A DNA stretch of 41,396 bases from Thermodesulfobacterium thermophilum DSM 1276. GTDB lineage: Bacteria; Desulfobacterota; Thermodesulfobacteria; Thermodesulfobacteriales; Thermodesulfobacteriaceae. The notes under the pieces are model-generated. The model searched no databases. It worked only from the letters and a program-made list of their open reading frames with translations, and was not told the origin of the DNA. This document shows, piece after piece, positions 9,688 to 19,902 of this stretch (the stretch's first letter is position 1; each line of letters starts with the position of its first letter). Both the position numbers and the translations under genes were made by a program. The stretch spans positions 1 through 41,396 of the forward strand of contig NZ_ATXI01000015.1 of NCBI RefSeq assembly GCF_000421605.1, in the 5' to 3' direction.

Positions 9688-9869
9688 AAAAGCTTAAGAT
9701 AACTTTAGTTAGAAGTAGGTATGGGAGGACACCTAATCAAAGAGAAAACTTGAAAGGATTAGGTTTAAAAAAGATAGGTCAGACTGTTTTGAGAGAAGAT
9801 ACTCCCATGATAAGGGGTATGATAAAAAAAGTAAGCCATTTAGTTAAGGTGGAGGAAGTCGATGAATAA
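9684..9869 (+). CDS. rpmD: 50S ribosomal protein L30
   Basis: Small large-subunit protein of 61 residues: [25 protein letters not shown], then a second half with [20 protein letters not shown]. It is translationally coupled at both ends: a 4-base overlap with rpsE and an 8-base overlap with rplO. Confidence 0.97.
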   Translation: MKKLKITLVRSRYGRTPNQRENLKGLGLKKIGQTVLREDTPMIRGMIKKVSHLVKVEEVDE

Positions 9870-10323
9870 GGTTATAGACTTAGAAGAGTTAAAACCCTTT
9901 GCTGGTTCAAAACATAGAGAAAAAAGGGTGGGAAGAGGTCATGGTTCTGGTCATGGTAAGACCTCTTGTAAGGGACATAAAGGGCAGAAAGCTCGTAGAG
10001 GTTTAGACATTCATCCTTGGTTTGAAGGTGGTCAGACTTCTTTAATCAGAAGGGTTCCTAAGAGAGGTTTTAATAACGTATTCAAAAAAGAGTATGTAGT
10101 GGTAAACGTAAAAGATCTAGCAGAAAGGTTTGAGCCTAATGCAGTAGTAGATTTAGAGAGTTTACGATTAAAAGGATTGGTAAAAGGAAAAAATAAGTTG
10201 GTTAAACTTTTGGGTGAGGGAGAGATAGATAAGGCTTTGACAGTTAAAGTGCATGCGATTTCTAAAACCGCTAAAGAAAAGATTGAGAAGGCAGGCGGCA
10301 AGGTAGAGATAGTTAAGGCATAG
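9862..10323 (+). CDS. rplO: 50S ribosomal protein L15
   Basis: Late-assembly large-subunit protein. The glycine/arginine-rich N-terminal extension ([20 protein letters not shown]) threads into the rRNA, and the C-terminal globular domain ends [14 protein letters not shown], a strong L15 signature. Length is 153 residues. It ends the spc ribosomal genes just before secY. Confidence 0.97.
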   Translation: MNKVIDLEELKPFAGSKHREKRVGRGHGSGHGKTSCKGHKGQKARRGLDIHPWFEGGQTSLIRRVPKRGFNNVFKKEYVVVNVKDLAERFEPNAVVDLESLRLKGLVKGKNKLVKLLGEGEIDKALTVKVHAISKTAKEKIEKAGGKVEIVKA

Positions 10324-10342
10324 TTTTTGGAGATAAGCGGTA

Positions 10343-11653
10343 GTGAACGGAAGAGAAAATCTTTTAAGTTTAGCTAATATTCCTGAGTTAAAAAGAAGAC
10401 TTTTCTATCTTTTTTTAGGTTTAGCTATTTATAGATTTTCTATCCATATACCTACTCCAGGTATCGACGGAGAGGCATTTTTAAGTCTTTTTCAACAGGC
10501 AGGTGGGACTATCTTTGGTTTTATGGATATTTTTTCTGGAGGTGCTTTAAGAAGGTTTTCTATTTGTGCTCTTGGTGTGATGCCTTATATCAGTGCTTCG
10601 ATCATCTTGCAACTTATGACTGTGGTTTATCCTACGATAAAAGAACTTTATAAAGAAGGCCCAGAAGGAAAAAGAAAGATAGCTTATTATACCAGGTATT
10701 TAACAGTTCTTATATGTTTGATACAAGGATTTGGTATAGCTATAGGTTTGGAACGAATGACAGCTCCTAACGGTGTTCCTATAGTTTCTGACCCAGGATG
10801 GACTTTTAGGATAGTTACCACTGTTAGTTTGACGGCTGGAACGATGTTTTTGGTATGGTTAGGTGAACAGATGACGGAGCATGGGATCGGGAATGGAATT
10901 TCTATGATAATATTTTCAGGTATTGTAGCCGGTATCTTCCCAGCTATCTCAAGGACGATAAAGTTCGTCCAAACAGGTGAGTTTTCAGTATTTTATCTTC
11001 TTTTAATTTTAGTGTTGTTAATAGGAATTTTGGCTTTTACTTGTTTTATGGAGATGTCTCAGAGAAGGATCCCTATCCATTATGCACGAAGACAGGTAGG
11101 AAGACAGGTAGTAGGTGGTCAAACAAGCTATTTACCTTTAAAAATAAACACCGCAGGGGTTATTCCTCCTATTTTTGCTTCAGCGATTTTAATGTTTCCT
11201 GCTACATTAGCCAGTTTTGTTCCTATTTCTGCGTTTAAACAGGCAAGTGACTTTTTAAGGCCTGGTGCTATCCTTTATGAGGCTATTTTTGCTGCATTGA
11301 TTATCTTTTTTTGCTATTTTTATACTGCAGTGGTTTTTAATCCTAAAGAGGTGGCTGACAATCTTAAGAAATGGGGTGGTTTTATCCCAGGGATAAGGCC
11401 AGGTAAGGCTACTGAGGAATTTTTAGACAAGGTGCTTAACAGGATTACGTTTATAGGTGCTCTTTATGTAGCTTTTATTTGTGTTATTCCCAGTTTTTTT
11501 ATTACCAAACTAAACCTGCCTTTTTATTTTGGAGGCACCTCCTTGCTGATCGTGGTAGGAGTAGCTTTAGATATTATGGGACAGATAGAGGCTCATCTTA
11601 TTTCCAGGCAGTATGAGAGTTTTATCAAACAAAGCAAACTAAAAATTAAATAA
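10343..11653 (+). CDS. secY: Protein translocase channel subunit SecY
   Basis: Central pore of the inner-membrane SecYEG translocon, expected to have ten membrane segments. Hydrophobic stretches alternate with loops across all 436 residues. The plug and second-helix region is [20 protein letters not shown] (about residues 65-84), and the loop [20 protein letters not shown] before the last segments is the family signature that contacts SecA and the ribosome. The start is GTG at 10343. As in many bacteria it sits between rplO and adk. Confidence 0.97.
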   Translation: MNGRENLLSLANIPELKRRLFYLFLGLAIYRFSIHIPTPGIDGEAFLSLFQQAGGTIFGFMDIFSGGALRRFSICALGVMPYISASIILQLMTVVYPTIKELYKEGPEGKRKIAYYTRYLTVLICLIQGFGIAIGLERMTAPNGVPIVSDPGWTFRIVTTVSLTAGTMFLVWLGEQMTEHGIGNGISMIIFSGIVAGIFPAISRTIKFVQTGEFSVFYLLLILVLLIGILAFTCFMEMSQRRIPIHYARRQVGRQVVGGQTSYLPLKINTAGVIPPIFASAILMFPATLASFVPISAFKQASDFLRPGAILYEAIFAALIIFFCYFYTAVVFNPKEVADNLKKWGGFIPGIRPGKATEEFLDKVLNRITFIGALYVAFICVIPSFFITKLNLPFYFGGTSLLIVVGVALDIMGQIEAHLISRQYESFIKQSKLKIK

Positions 11654-11664
11654 GGGGGTGGGGT

Positions 11665-12312
11665 ATGAACATAGTTTTCTTAGGACCACCAGGAGCGGGG
11701 AAGGGAACTCAGGCTAAGATTTTGGTAGAAAAGTATGGTATTCCTCAGATCTCTACAGGAGACATGTTGAGAGAACATGTAGCTAAAGGTACAGAGTTAG
11801 GGTTAAAAGCTAAGGAATATATGGAAAAAGGACAGCTTGTTCCTGATGAGGTTATCCTTGGGATGGTTAAAGAACGTCTTAGTCAACCTGACGCTCAAAA
11901 AGGATTTATTTTAGATGGATTTCCAAGAACAGTTGCTCAAGCTGAAGCCTTAGATAAAATGTTAGAAGAAATGGGGAGAAAGCTTGAAGTAGCTTTAGCT
12001 TTGATAGTACCTGATGAAGAGCTTGTCCTTAGGCTTACCGGCAGAAGAACTTGTAAAAATTGTGGAATGATGTATCATATAAAATTTAAACCTCCCAAAG
12101 TAGAAGGTAAATGTGACGCTTGTGGAGGAGAGCTTTATCAAAGAGCAGACGATAACGAAGAGACTGTAAGAAATAGGTTAAAGGTTTACCATGAATCTAC
12201 AGCTCCCCTTATTGAGTATTATAAAGGTAAGGGTATTTTAGCTGAGATTGATGGAAGCAAGAGTATAGAAGAGATAACTCAACAAATTATAAATATTTTA
12301 GAAAAGAAATAA
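11665..12312 (+). CDS. adk: Adenylate kinase, zinc-lid long form
   Basis: Converts ATP and AMP to two ADP in the cytoplasm. P-loop GPPGAGKGT is at residues 7-15 and the AMP-site ISTGDMLRE follows. The LID domain has four cysteines (CKNC at about 130-133 and CDAC at about 150-153) that hold a structural zinc, common in thermophiles and Gram-positives. 215 residues is the long form. GGGGGTGGGG precedes the ATG. Confidence 0.98.
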   Translation: MNIVFLGPPGAGKGTQAKILVEKYGIPQISTGDMLREHVAKGTELGLKAKEYMEKGQLVPDEVILGMVKERLSQPDAQKGFILDGFPRTVAQAEALDKMLEEMGRKLEVALALIVPDEELVLRLTGRRTCKNCGMMYHIKFKPPKVEGKCDACGGELYQRADDNEETVRNRLKVYHESTAPLIEYYKGKGILAEIDGSKSIEEITQQIINILEKK

Positions 12313-12314
12313 AA

Positions 12315-13088
12315 TTGTATAATTCTTATCTTAAAAAAAGAGCGATACTTAAGACCCAGGCAGAGATAGAGATTTTACGTAAGGCTAATGCTATAGTAAT
12401 GGAGGTTCTTCTTAGGCTAAAAGAGGAAGTAAAGCCTGGGGTTAGTGCCTGGGAGTTTGAAGAGTTAGCTTTAAGCCTTTGTGAAAAGAAGGGAGTAAAA
12501 CCGGCTTTTAAAGGGTATAGGGGATATCCCTATGCCCTTTGTGTATCTATAAACGAAGAAATAGTGCATGGTATGCCTAAGAAAGAAAAGGTTTTAAAAG
12601 AAGGAGATTTGGTGAGCTTTGATTTTGGTGTGGTCTATGAAGGTTATGTAGGGGATGCTGCTTTGACTGTTGGTGTGGGAAGGGTTTCGGAAAAAGCAGA
12701 AAGGTTGATGAAGGTTACAGAAGAGGCCCTTTATAAGGGTATTGAAAAAGCTCATTTTGGTAATAAAATAGGGGACATCTCTTTTGCTATTCAATCCCAT
12801 GTGGAAAGGCATGGGTTTAACGTTATAAAAGAATTTGTTGGCCATGGAGTAGGAAGAAGTTTGCATGAGCCTCCAGAGGTGCCTAATTGGGGTAGACCAG
12901 GAAGGGGGCCAAAGATTGAGGTAGGGATGGTTTTAGCTATAGAGCCTATGGTTTCTGCAGGAGATCCGAGAGTAGAGATTTTGTTGGATGGTTGGACTGC
13001 TGTAACTAAAGATAGAAGTTTGGCAGCCCATTTTGAACATTCAATAGCTATAACTCCTAAGGGACCAGAAATTTTATCAAAGGTGTAG
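12315..13088 (+). CDS. map: Methionine aminopeptidase, type I
   Basis: Removes the initiator Met from new proteins. All five metal ligands are in place: D103, D114, H177, E210 and E241, with the expected spacings and the [12 protein letters not shown] motif. The start taken is TTG at 12315, only 2 bases after adk. No strong ribosome binding site precedes it, so translation is probably coupled to adk. Length is 257 residues. Confidence 0.96.
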   Translation: MYNSYLKKRAILKTQAEIEILRKANAIVMEVLLRLKEEVKPGVSAWEFEELALSLCEKKGVKPAFKGYRGYPYALCVSINEEIVHGMPKKEKVLKEGDLVSFDFGVVYEGYVGDAALTVGVGRVSEKAERLMKVTEEALYKGIEKAHFGNKIGDISFAIQSHVERHGFNVIKEFVGHGVGRSLHEPPEVPNWGRPGRGPKIEVGMVLAIEPMVSAGDPRVEILLDGWTAVTKDRSLAAHFEHSIAITPKGPEILSKV

Positions 13089-13090
13089 TT

Positions 13091-13330
13091 ATGGCAAAAG
13101 ATGACGTAATCCTTTTAGAAGGAAAGGTGATAGAACCTCTTCCTAATGCAATGTTTAGGGTTGAGTTAGAGACAGGTAATAAAATTTTGGCTCATATTTC
13201 TGGGAAGATGAGGATGCATTACATTAGAATTTTGCCTGGAGATACAGTAGTGGTAGAGTTGTCTCCTTATGATTTGACAAGGGGTAGGATAGTTTATAGA
13301 GGCAGTTTAAAAGATTATAAAGGGGGTTAG
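13091..13330 (+). CDS. infA: Translation initiation factor IF-1
   Basis: OB-fold factor that binds the A site of the 30S subunit during initiation. [20 protein letters not shown], then [18 protein letters not shown] and the RGRIVYR end are typical. At 79 residues it is slightly longer than the usual 72 because of a short tail. It follows map by 2 bases. Confidence 0.98.
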   Translation: MAKDDVILLEGKVIEPLPNAMFRVELETGNKILAHISGKMRMHYIRILPGDTVVVELSPYDLTRGRIVYRGSLKDYKGG

Positions 13331-13335
13331 TGTTT

Positions 13336-13449
13336 ATGAAGGTTAGTCCTTCGGTTAAAAAAAGGTGTAGAAAGTGTAAGATCATAAAGAGAAAAGGTGT
13401 GGTAAGGGTAATTTGTGAGATACCTAAGCATAAACAAAGGCAAGGTTAG
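13336..13449 (+). CDS. rpmJ: 50S ribosomal protein L36, zinc-binding form
   Basis: Small ORF of 37 codons between infA and rpsM, read directly from the sequence: [14 protein letters not shown] at the start and PKHKQRQG at the end. C11, C14, C27 and H32 make the zinc knuckle of the Cys-containing L36 form. The ATG at 13336 follows GGGGG at 13322-13326. Position and length are exactly those expected for this operon. Confidence 0.97.
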   Translation: MKVSPSVKKRCRKCKIIKRKGVVRVICEIPKHKQRQG

Positions 13450-13460
13450 GAGGAAAAATT

Positions 13461-13832
13461 ATGCCTAAGATCGCTGGAGTTGACATTCCAGAAAACAAAC
13501 CTGTAGAGGTTGCACTTACTTATATTTATGGTGTAGGAAGAACTTTGGCTCAAAAAGCTTGTACCAAAGCCGGGATAGACTGGTTTAGAAAGGTAAGGGA
13601 TCTTTCTGAAGAAGAGATTAACCGTTTGAGGCAGATTATTGAAAAGGAGTATGTGGTAGAAGGAGATCTGAGAAAAGAGGTCAGACAGAACATTCAGAGG
13701 CTTATGGCCATAGGTTGTTATAGAGGTTTGAGGCATAAGATGGGGCTTCCTGTAAGGGGACAAAAGACAAGGTCCAATGCCAGGACAAGAAAAGGTCCCA
13801 GACCAGGTTCCTTAAGAAGGAAGAAGAAATAA
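13461..13832 (+). CDS. rpsM: 30S ribosomal protein S13
   Basis: Small-subunit head protein that contacts P-site tRNA and the L5 bridge. [21 protein letters not shown] opens it, and the basic C-terminal tail [18 protein letters not shown] reaches the tRNA. Length is 123 residues. AGGAGG at 13448-13453 gives a clear start. It begins the alpha-operon part. Confidence 0.98.
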   Translation: MPKIAGVDIPENKPVEVALTYIYGVGRTLAQKACTKAGIDWFRKVRDLSEEEINRLRQIIEKEYVVEGDLRKEVRQNIQRLMAIGCYRGLRHKMGLPVRGQKTRSNARTRKGPRPGSLRRKKK

Positions 13833-13845
13833 GGAGGGATAGAAG

Positions 13846-14226
13846 GTGGCTAAACCTAAAAAGAAAAAAATTAAAAAGTCTGTGGCAGAAGGTATAATCC
13901 ATATTCATTCTACTTTCAACAATACTATCATTACAATAACAGACAAACAAGGAAATGTTCTTTCTTGGGCCAGTGGTGGAACCGAAGGTTTTAAGGGAAC
14001 AAGAAAGGGGACACCTTTTGCTGCTCAATTGGCTATGCAGTCAGCCTTAAAAAAGGCTCAATCATATGGTTTGAAAGAGGTTTGGGTATATGTAAAGGGT
14101 CCTGGTCCAGGGAGAGAGGCTGCTTTAAGGGCTCTGCAAGGATCTGGGCTTAAAGTAACTCTTATAAAAGACGTTACTCCCATACCTCATGATGGGTGTC
14201 GTCCACCTAAGAGAAGAAGGGTCTAA
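13846..14226 (+). CDS. rpsK: 30S ribosomal protein S11
   Basis: Platform protein close to the Shine-Dalgarno interaction site. [15 protein letters not shown], then [21 protein letters not shown] and the ending [18 protein letters not shown] are diagnostic. The start is GTG at 13846 after AAGGAGGGAT. Length is 126 residues. Confidence 0.98.
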   Translation: MAKPKKKKIKKSVAEGIIHIHSTFNNTIITITDKQGNVLSWASGGTEGFKGTRKGTPFAAQLAMQSALKKAQSYGLKEVWVYVKGPGPGREAALRALQGSGLKVTLIKDVTPIPHDGCRPPKRRRV

Positions 14227-14261
14227 GGATATAAAAAAGAAAGTTAAGGAGGTTAGGTAAG

Positions 14262-14894
14262 GTGGCTAGATATACTGAGGCAAGATGCAGACTTTGTAGA
14301 AGAGAAGGGATGAAGCTTTTTTTAAAAGGAGATAGATGTTATACAGATAAATGTGCTTTTGAAAGAAGGAGTTATCCTCCTGGGCAACATGGACCTCAGC
14401 AGGTGAGGCTAAAACTTTCAGACTATGGAATCCGTTTAAGGGAAAAACAAAAAGTAAAGAGAATTTATGGTATTTCTGAGAAACAGATGAGGATGTATTA
14501 TGAAAGGGCAACTAAAATGCCTGGTCAGGCAGGTCATAATCTTCTTCAGTTGTTAGAAAGAAGGTTGGATAATGTAATCTATCGCTTAGGTTTTGCATCT
14601 TCAAGAAATCAGGCAAGACAATATGTAAATCACGGATTTTTTAAGGTGAACGGAAGAAATGTAGATATTCCCTCTTATCTGGTAAAGCCGGGAGACGTGA
14701 TCGAGCTTAAAGAGAAGTATAGAAACAATCCTCAGGTTTTAGAAAGTTTAGAGACAGTTATCAGAAGAGGGGTCCCTTCTTGGCTTGAGTTGGATGCCGA
14801 AGGTTTTAAAGGTGTTGTTAAAGGGTTACCTACTCGAGATGAAATTACCATGCCTATTCAGGAAAGCTACATAATTGAGTTTTATGCTAGGTAA
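14262..14894 (+). CDS. rpsD: 30S ribosomal protein S4, zinc-binding form
   Basis: Primary 16S rRNA-binding protein and, in E. coli, alpha-operon repressor. The N-terminal arm has C9, C12, C26 and C31, the zinc form. The S4 RNA-binding domain follows at about residues 98-160 with [23 protein letters not shown] start at 14262 with AAGGAGG at 14245-14251. Length is 210 residues. Confidence 0.98.
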   Translation: MARYTEARCRLCRREGMKLFLKGDRCYTDKCAFERRSYPPGQHGPQQVRLKLSDYGIRLREKQKVKRIYGISEKQMRMYYERATKMPGQAGHNLLQLLERRLDNVIYRLGFASSRNQARQYVNHGFFKVNGRNVDIPSYLVKPGDVIELKEKYRNNPQVLESLETVIRRGVPSWLELDAEGFKGVVKGLPTRDEITMPIQESYIIEFYAR

Positions 14895-14949
14895 ACTTCA
14901 GCTTTATAAGGTGGTAAGACTATAAAAATTAAAAGAGGTAAAAGTACCG

Positions 14950-15915
14950 ATGAAGAAGGAAATAGAGCTTATTAAGCCTGAAGAGATTCGAGTTCATAAG
15001 GATAGTCAGTTTCCTTATTATGGGAAGTTTGTTATAGAGCCTTTAGAAAGAGGATATGGAATTACCCTGGGGAACGCCTTAAGAAGGGTTCTACTTTCCT
15101 CTATACCTGGTTATTCTGTCACTGAGGTAAGGATAGAAGGTGCTTCTCACGAGTTTACCAGTTTGCCTGGAGTGGTTGAGGATGTAACGGAGATCATCTT
15201 AAACTTAAAGGGGGTAAGGTTTAAACTCGAAGGAGATGGTCCTTTTTATTTTAAGCTTGAAAAAATAGGAGAAGGCGAGGTAAAGGCAGGAGATATTCAG
15301 GTTGAAGATAAGGGGGTTATATTAAATCCTGAGGTTCACATAGCTACTTTAACCAAAGATGGTAAGTTGTTGATGGAGATTAAGGTAGAAAAAGGGAGAG
15401 GTTACGCTCCAGCAGAATATAACAAAAATAATGAAATAGGGGTTATTCTGGTTGATGGTTTGTTTTCCCCTATTACCAAGGTAAATTTCACGGTTACTCA
15501 GGCTCGTGTAGGGAAAAGTAGTGATTACGACAGTTTGGTGTTAGAGATATATACAGACGGGACGATAGACCCTAAAGAAGCTTTGGTTAAGGCTGCTAAG
15601 ATTTTAGTAGAACAGTTTATGGTATTTTTAGGTGAAGAAAAAATAGGGTTAGAGACAACCCCTTCAGATGTTAGTACTACCCAGAATGTTTTAAATCTTC
15701 CTATAGAAGAGCTTGATCTTTCTGGCAGGGCATATAATTGTTTGAAGGCTGCTAACATAAACTATGTAGGCCAGTTGGTCCAAAAGACCGAATCTGAACT
15801 TTTAAAGCTTAGAAGTTTTGGTAAGAAATCTTTAGACGAAATAGTAGAAAAACTTAACAGGTTTAACCTAAAGCTTGGCATGACAGACCTTAAGTGGAAA
15901 CCTCCAAAAGATTAG
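14950..15915 (+). CDS. rpoA: DNA-directed RNA polymerase alpha subunit
   Basis: Dimerises to nucleate RNA polymerase and contacts UP elements and activators. The N-terminal domain shows ERGYGITLGNALRRVLLSSIPG (about residues 33-54). The C-terminal domain shows IEELDLSGRAYNCLKAANI and LRSFGKKSLDEI, the helix-hairpin-helix that binds the minor groove. Length is 321 residues, normal. It is preceded by a 55-base gap with AGAGGT near 14934. Confidence 0.98.
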   Translation: MKKEIELIKPEEIRVHKDSQFPYYGKFVIEPLERGYGITLGNALRRVLLSSIPGYSVTEVRIEGASHEFTSLPGVVEDVTEIILNLKGVRFKLEGDGPFYFKLEKIGEGEVKAGDIQVEDKGVILNPEVHIATLTKDGKLLMEIKVEKGRGYAPAEYNKNNEIGVILVDGLFSPITKVNFTVTQARVGKSSDYDSLVLEIYTDGTIDPKEALVKAAKILVEQFMVFLGEEKIGLETTPSDVSTTQNVLNLPIEELDLSGRAYNCLKAANINYVGQLVQKTESELLKLRSFGKKSLDEIVEKLNRFNLKLGMTDLKWKPPKD

Positions 15916-15934
15916 AAAGTAAGGAGAGGAGAAG

Positions 15935-16462
15935 ATGAGGCATAGGAAAGTTAGTAGAAGATTGGGTAGAGATACAGAACATCATTGGGCGATTATGAGA
16001 AATCAGGTGAGAGATCTTTTAAAACATGGTAAGGTTGTTACTACCATAGCTAAAGCTAAGGAGTTAAGAAGGGTTGCAGAGAGGATGATAACCTTGGCAA
16101 AAAAAGGTGACCTTGTCGCCAGAAGAAGGGCGTTAAGTTTTATCAATGACAAAGAAGTGGTAAGAAAGCTTTTTAAAGACTTAAGAGAGAAGTTTTTAGA
16201 CAGGTCAGGTGGATATACCCGAATTATTAAGATTGGCCCAAGACAAGGCGATGCTTCTATGATGGTGTTGGTGGAGTTGGTAGAAGAAAAGGTTTCTGCT
16301 AAATCTGGTAAAAAGAAAGGAGAAAGGCTTAAAAAGGTGTTGGAATTTATAGAAAAGAAGAAAAAACAGTATGGGGTAAAACCTCAAGAAGAAAAATCAA
16401 CTGTCGAAAAGACAGCTCAAGAAGATAGCTCGGTTGAGGGGGCTCAAGAAATTCAAGTTTAA
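15935..16462 (+). CDS. rplQ: 50S ribosomal protein L17 with long charged tail
   Basis: Large-subunit protein near the exit tunnel. The L17 core (MRHRKVSRRLGRDTEHHWAI to about residue 115) is standard. Residues about 118-175 form an added low-complexity Lys/Glu-rich tail (KKKGERLKKVLEFIEKKKKQ, then an acidic end) that most L17 proteins lack. It is the last gene of the operon and a terminator follows 17 bases later. Confidence 0.97.
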   Translation: MRHRKVSRRLGRDTEHHWAIMRNQVRDLLKHGKVVTTIAKAKELRRVAERMITLAKKGDLVARRRALSFINDKEVVRKLFKDLREKFLDRSGGYTRIIKIGPRQGDASMMVLVELVEEKVSAKSGKKKGERLKKVLEFIEKKKKQYGVKPQEEKSTVEKTAQEDSSVEGAQEIQV

Positions 16463-16479
16463 CCATAGATCTTTCTTTT

Positions 16480-16504
16480 CCCCCCTTCGGGGGGGGGTCT
16501 TTTT
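16480..16504 (+). terminator. Rho-independent terminator after rplQ
   Basis: Six C at 16480-16485, tetraloop TTCG at 16486-16489, and a run of G at 16490-16497 that can pair with the C run, then TCTTTTT. A C(UUCG)G loop is exceptionally stable, useful at high temperature. It ends the ribosomal operon. The next gene's ATG begins on the base after the T run, so transcription of that gene either reads through or starts inside rplQ. Confidence 0.9.
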
Positions 16505-17959
16505 ATGAATGTTTTAACCTTAGGTCAAGAAAAGATTACCGAATTTATAACCCTTCTTGCCTTTCCTGAAAAAGAAAAGGAACGTCTTCTTTCTTTTTTA
16601 AGAAAATTTTCTCACAGAGACGATTTTTTTATAGTAGGTGGCGCGGTAAGGGATTTCTTTTTAGGTAAAAGGATTTTAGACCTTGATTTATGTGTAAAAG
16701 AAGACGTAGAGGCTTTAGCTCTTTTTGCTAAAGAGTATCTTGGATATCATTTGGTTTCCCTTGCTCCAGAGTTAGGTATCTACAGAGTTGCTAAAGGAGA
16801 AAATAGCTTAGATTTAACCCTTTTTAGAGGAAAAACTTTAGAGGAGGACCTTAGGGCCAGAGACTTTACTTTTAATGCGATGGCCATTCCTGTAAGCTCT
16901 CTTTTTTCTGAAAGTTTAAAGGTAGTAGACCCTTTTGATGGATGTTCACATCTTATCGCAGGTAAGATAAAGACCATAGGGGAAGCGAACGTAATCGAAG
17001 ATCCTCTAAGAATTCTTAGGGGTTATCGATTTTTTGCTCAAGGAATAGGGGAAATAGAAGAAGAGACAAGGAGAATTTTTAAACTTCACAGAAAGAAGCT
17101 TTTATCTTGCGCAAAAGAGAGAATTTTACAAGAGCTTAGTTATATCCTTCTTTCAGATAAATGTTATGAAACTTTTAAGCTGATGGATGAAGATGGAGTC
17201 CTGGGAGAGCTTTTTCCGTTTTTTGAGAAAACAAAAGGGGTGGCACAACCAAGTTTTCATCATTTAGACGTTTGGGGCCATCTTTTAGAAAGTCTTAAAT
17301 GGGCTGAAAAGATATTAAAAAATCCTGAGGATTACTTAGATTTAGAAAAAACAGAGGATTTTCATAAAGAGGAAGTGGTAATACCTGTGAAATTGGCAAG
17401 CCTTTTTCATGATTTGGGTAAGGCTTTTACGTTTGGAAGAAATGAAGAAAGGATAACTTTTTATGGTCATGAAAAGGTTTCAGCAGAACTCTTTAAAGAG
17501 AGTTTTGAAAATTATCGGTTAAAAAAAGATTTACTTCATAAGACCTATGTGTTGATAAAAAACCATATGAGGCCTTTTCATCTGTTAAATGAAAAGGAAA
17601 AAGGTACTCTAACTATAAGGGCCAAAAGACATCTTTTAACCGATGTGCCATATTGGCTTGAACTTTTTGTGGTGGCTATGGCTGATTCTTATGCTAGTCA
17701 AGGACCAGATAAAGAACCAGATTACGAAGAGAGGCTTAAGGCTTTCTTCTTTGAGCTTAAAGAACTTAAAGCTGAGATGGAAAGCATGTCTCAAAAGAGA
17801 AGATTTATTACCGGCCAAGATTTGATAAGTTTAGGATTAAAACCAGGACCTATGTTTAAAGAGATCTTGCAAGAGATAGAGTTGCTTTTTTTAGAAAAAA
17901 AGATACATAACAAGGAGGAAGCCTTAGACTTAATCAAGTCAAGGTATCTAAACTTGTAA
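16505..17959 (+). CDS. tRNA nucleotidyltransferase / poly(A) polymerase family protein with HD domain
   Basis: Class II nucleotidyltransferase that adds nucleotides to RNA 3' ends, most likely the CCA end of tRNA. The N-terminal catalytic part has GGAVRD at residues 45-50 and the two metal Asp residues in DLDL (59-62), followed by RARDFTFNAMA. PLRILRGYRF belongs to the RNA-binding part. A C-terminal HD domain (SLFHDLGKAFTF, about residue 300) follows, as in many CCA-adding enzymes with phosphohydrolase activity. Some bacteria split CC- and A-adding activities between paralogues, so a full CCA enzyme, a partial one or a poly(A) polymerase cannot be told apart here. ATG 16505 abuts the terminator; no in-frame alternative before GGAVRD stands out. 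Confidence 0.85.
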   Translation: MNVLTLGQEKITEFITLLAFPEKEKERLLSFLRKFSHRDDFFIVGGAVRDFFLGKRILDLDLCVKEDVEALALFAKEYLGYHLVSLAPELGIYRVAKGENSLDLTLFRGKTLEEDLRARDFTFNAMAIPVSSLFSESLKVVDPFDGCSHLIAGKIKTIGEANVIEDPLRILRGYRFFAQGIGEIEEETRRIFKLHRKKLLSCAKERILQELSYILLSDKCYETFKLMDEDGVLGELFPFFEKTKGVAQPSFHHLDVWGHLLESLKWAEKILKNPEDYLDLEKTEDFHKEEVVIPVKLASLFHDLGKAFTFGRNEERITFYGHEKVSAELFKESFENYRLKKDLLHKTYVLIKNHMRPFHLLNEKEKGTLTIRAKRHLLTDVPYWLELFVVAMADSYASQGPDKEPDYEERLKAFFFELKELKAEMESMSQKRRFITGQDLISLGLKPGPMFKEILQEIELLFLEKKIHNKEEALDLIKSRYLNL

Positions 17960-18014
17960 AAATGAAAAATTAAGTTAAGGTAAAAGTAAAAAATCCTTAG
18001 AAAGGGGTAAAAAG

Positions 18015-19301
18015 ATGAGGGTAGAAGTAGAGAATTTAAGCGAAGTGGAAAAAATTTTAAAGGTAGAGGTGCCAGAAGAGGTTGTTCAGTCAGCCATAAA
18101 AGAGGTTACCAATGAACTAAAGAAAAAGGCTAAGGTTAAGGGATTTAGAGAGGGTAAGGTCCCTGAGTATTTAGTAAAAAAGCTATTTAAAGAAGAGATA
18201 GAGGGTAGAGCAATAGATAAGTTGATTGAAAAAACTCTTTATGAAGCTATTAAAGAAGCTAAACTAGAGCCTCTCTTAAGGCCAAAAGTGGAAGAGTTAG
18301 GAGAACTTAAGGAAGGAGAAAAGTTTAATTATTCTGTGTTGGTGGAAATAAGGCCTGAGTTTGAGTTGAAAAAAGAAGATTATCTTGGGTTAGAGGTAGA
18401 AAAAGAAAAAGATGAAGTAAAGGAGGAAGAGGTAGAAAGATTGGTAGATGAGTTGAGGTATTCCTTTGGACAACTTAAAAAGATAGAAGATGAAGAACCT
18501 ATTGCTGAAAGGTATGTAGCTGTTATAAGCTTTGAAGCCTATGATGAGAATGGGCTTATTCCAGGGCATCAGGCAGAAGCACTGTTTGTAGACGTAGGAA
18601 CTGGAGAGTTTAACAGAGAAGTAGAAGAAGCTTTGGTAGGAAAAAAGTTAGGAGATAGGTTTAGTATAGAAGTAGAGTATCCTGCAGAGGGGTTGAACCC
18701 ACTTCTTGCTGGAAAAAAAGTAAAATATGAGATAGAGGTAAAAGAGATTTATAAAAGAGAGTTGCAGGAACTGACCGATGAGTTTATAAAAAATCTTAAC
18801 ATAGGTTTTGAAACTGTTGAGGCCTTAAAGGAGTCAGTCAGAAAAAGATTGTTAGAGGAAAAAAAGAGAAAAAACGAAAATGCGGTGAAAGAAAGGGTGT
18901 TAGAAAAGATTCTTGAAAAAGTGGATATAAAAGTTCCTGCAAGGTATGTAGAATTAAAACTTTATCAGTTGATAGAGCAAATAAAAGAAGGCTTAGAAAG
19001 AGATGGTTTCAGTTTTGAGGCATTAAATATTTCCATGGAAAAATTAAAAGAGAAGTTACAACCCATAGCAGAGAGACAGGCTAAGGAAGAGCTAATCCTT
19101 GAAAAGATTTCAGAGATAGAAAACATAGAAATACCTCAGGAAGAAATAGACAAAACAGTGGAAGCTATTTCCCAAGGGTTGAAACTTTCCGTAGAAGAGG
19201 CCAGAAATATCGTCTTTTTTAACATTTTGCCTAAAAAATTAGCAGAAAAAACCTTAAACTTTTTGATAGAGAATGCTAAAGTGATTGAGAAGGAGAGTTA
19301 A
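18015..19301 (+). CDS. tig: Trigger factor (ribosome-bound chaperone)
   Basis: Ribosome-associated folding chaperone with prolyl isomerase activity. The N-terminal ribosome-binding domain carries the signature [19 protein letters not shown] (about residues 38-57; canonical GFRxGKxP). A degenerate FKBP-like domain follows at about 150-245 and an alpha-helical C-terminal chaperone domain to 428. Length is normal. AAAGGGGT at 18000-18007 gives the start. It leads a tig-clpP-clpX-lon cluster, a common bacterial arrangement that pairs folding with proteolysis. Confidence 0.96.
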   Translation: MRVEVENLSEVEKILKVEVPEEVVQSAIKEVTNELKKKAKVKGFREGKVPEYLVKKLFKEEIEGRAIDKLIEKTLYEAIKEAKLEPLLRPKVEELGELKEGEKFNYSVLVEIRPEFELKKEDYLGLEVEKEKDEVKEEEVERLVDELRYSFGQLKKIEDEEPIAERYVAVISFEAYDENGLIPGHQAEALFVDVGTGEFNREVEEALVGKKLGDRFSIEVEYPAEGLNPLLAGKKVKYEIEVKEIYKRELQELTDEFIKNLNIGFETVEALKESVRKRLLEEKKRKNENAVKERVLEKILEKVDIKVPARYVELKLYQLIEQIKEGLERDGFSFEALNISMEKLKEKLQPIAERQAKEELILEKISEIENIEIPQEEIDKTVEAISQGLKLSVEEARNIVFFNILPKKLAEKTLNFLIENAKVIEKES

Positions 19302-19303
19302 GT

Positions 19304-19894
19304 ATGAGTTATTATATCCCCATAGTGGTGGAACAGACAGGGAGAGGGGAAAGAGCTTATGATATTTATTCTCGTTTACTTAAAGAGAGAATTATTTTTT
19401 TAGGTACAGCCATAGACGAACAGGTAGCTAACTTAGTTATAGCTCAACTTCTTTTTTTAGAGGCAGAGGACCCTGATAAAGACATCATGCTTTACATAAA
19501 CTCTCCAGGTGGGCTGGTTACCGCAGGGCTCGCAATTTATGATACTATGCAGTACATAAAGCCGGATGTTTGTACTATCTGTGTAGGTCAAGCTGCAAGC
19601 ATGGCAGCTGTGCTTTTGGCAGCAGGAGCTAAAGGTAAACGTTATGCCCTTCCACATTCAAGAATTATGCTTCATCAACCTATCGGGGCTTTTCAAGGAC
19701 AGGCAACTGATGTAGAAATACAGGCCAAAGAGATCCTTAGATTAAGGGAAATGCTTAACGAAATTTTAACCCAGCATACCAACCAACCTAAGGACAAAAT
19801 TAAGCAAGATACAGAAAGAGATTTTTATATGTCTCCGCAAGAAGCTCTTGAATATGGAGTAATAGACAATATTTTAAATAAAAGGACGGGGTAG
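19304..19894 (+). CDS. clpP: ATP-dependent Clp protease proteolytic subunit
   Basis: Serine protease that forms a 14-subunit chamber fed by ClpX. The catalytic triad is S99 (GQAASMAA), H124 (MLHQP) and D173 (TERDFYMSP), all at the standard spacing. Length is 196 residues. It starts 3 bases after tig with AGGAGAG upstream. The N-terminus [20 protein letters not shown] is typical, with a short propeptide at most. Confidence 0.98.
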   Translation: MSYYIPIVVEQTGRGERAYDIYSRLLKERIIFLGTAIDEQVANLVIAQLLFLEAEDPDKDIMLYINSPGGLVTAGLAIYDTMQYIKPDVCTICVGQAASMAAVLLAAGAKGKRYALPHSRIMLHQPIGAFQGQATDVEIQAKEILRLREMLNEILTQHTNQPKDKIKQDTERDFYMSPQEALEYGVIDNILNKRTG

Positions 19895-19902
19895 GTATAG
19901 TT

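Noticed and set aside
11041-11238. Small + strand frame inside secY
   Set aside because: It overlaps the certain secY frame entirely, with no motif and no ribosome binding site.
17960-18014. Promoter for tig in the 55-base gap
   Set aside because: The stretch is A-rich, with no convincing -35/-10 pair and no hairpin; read-through from the preceding gene is as likely.
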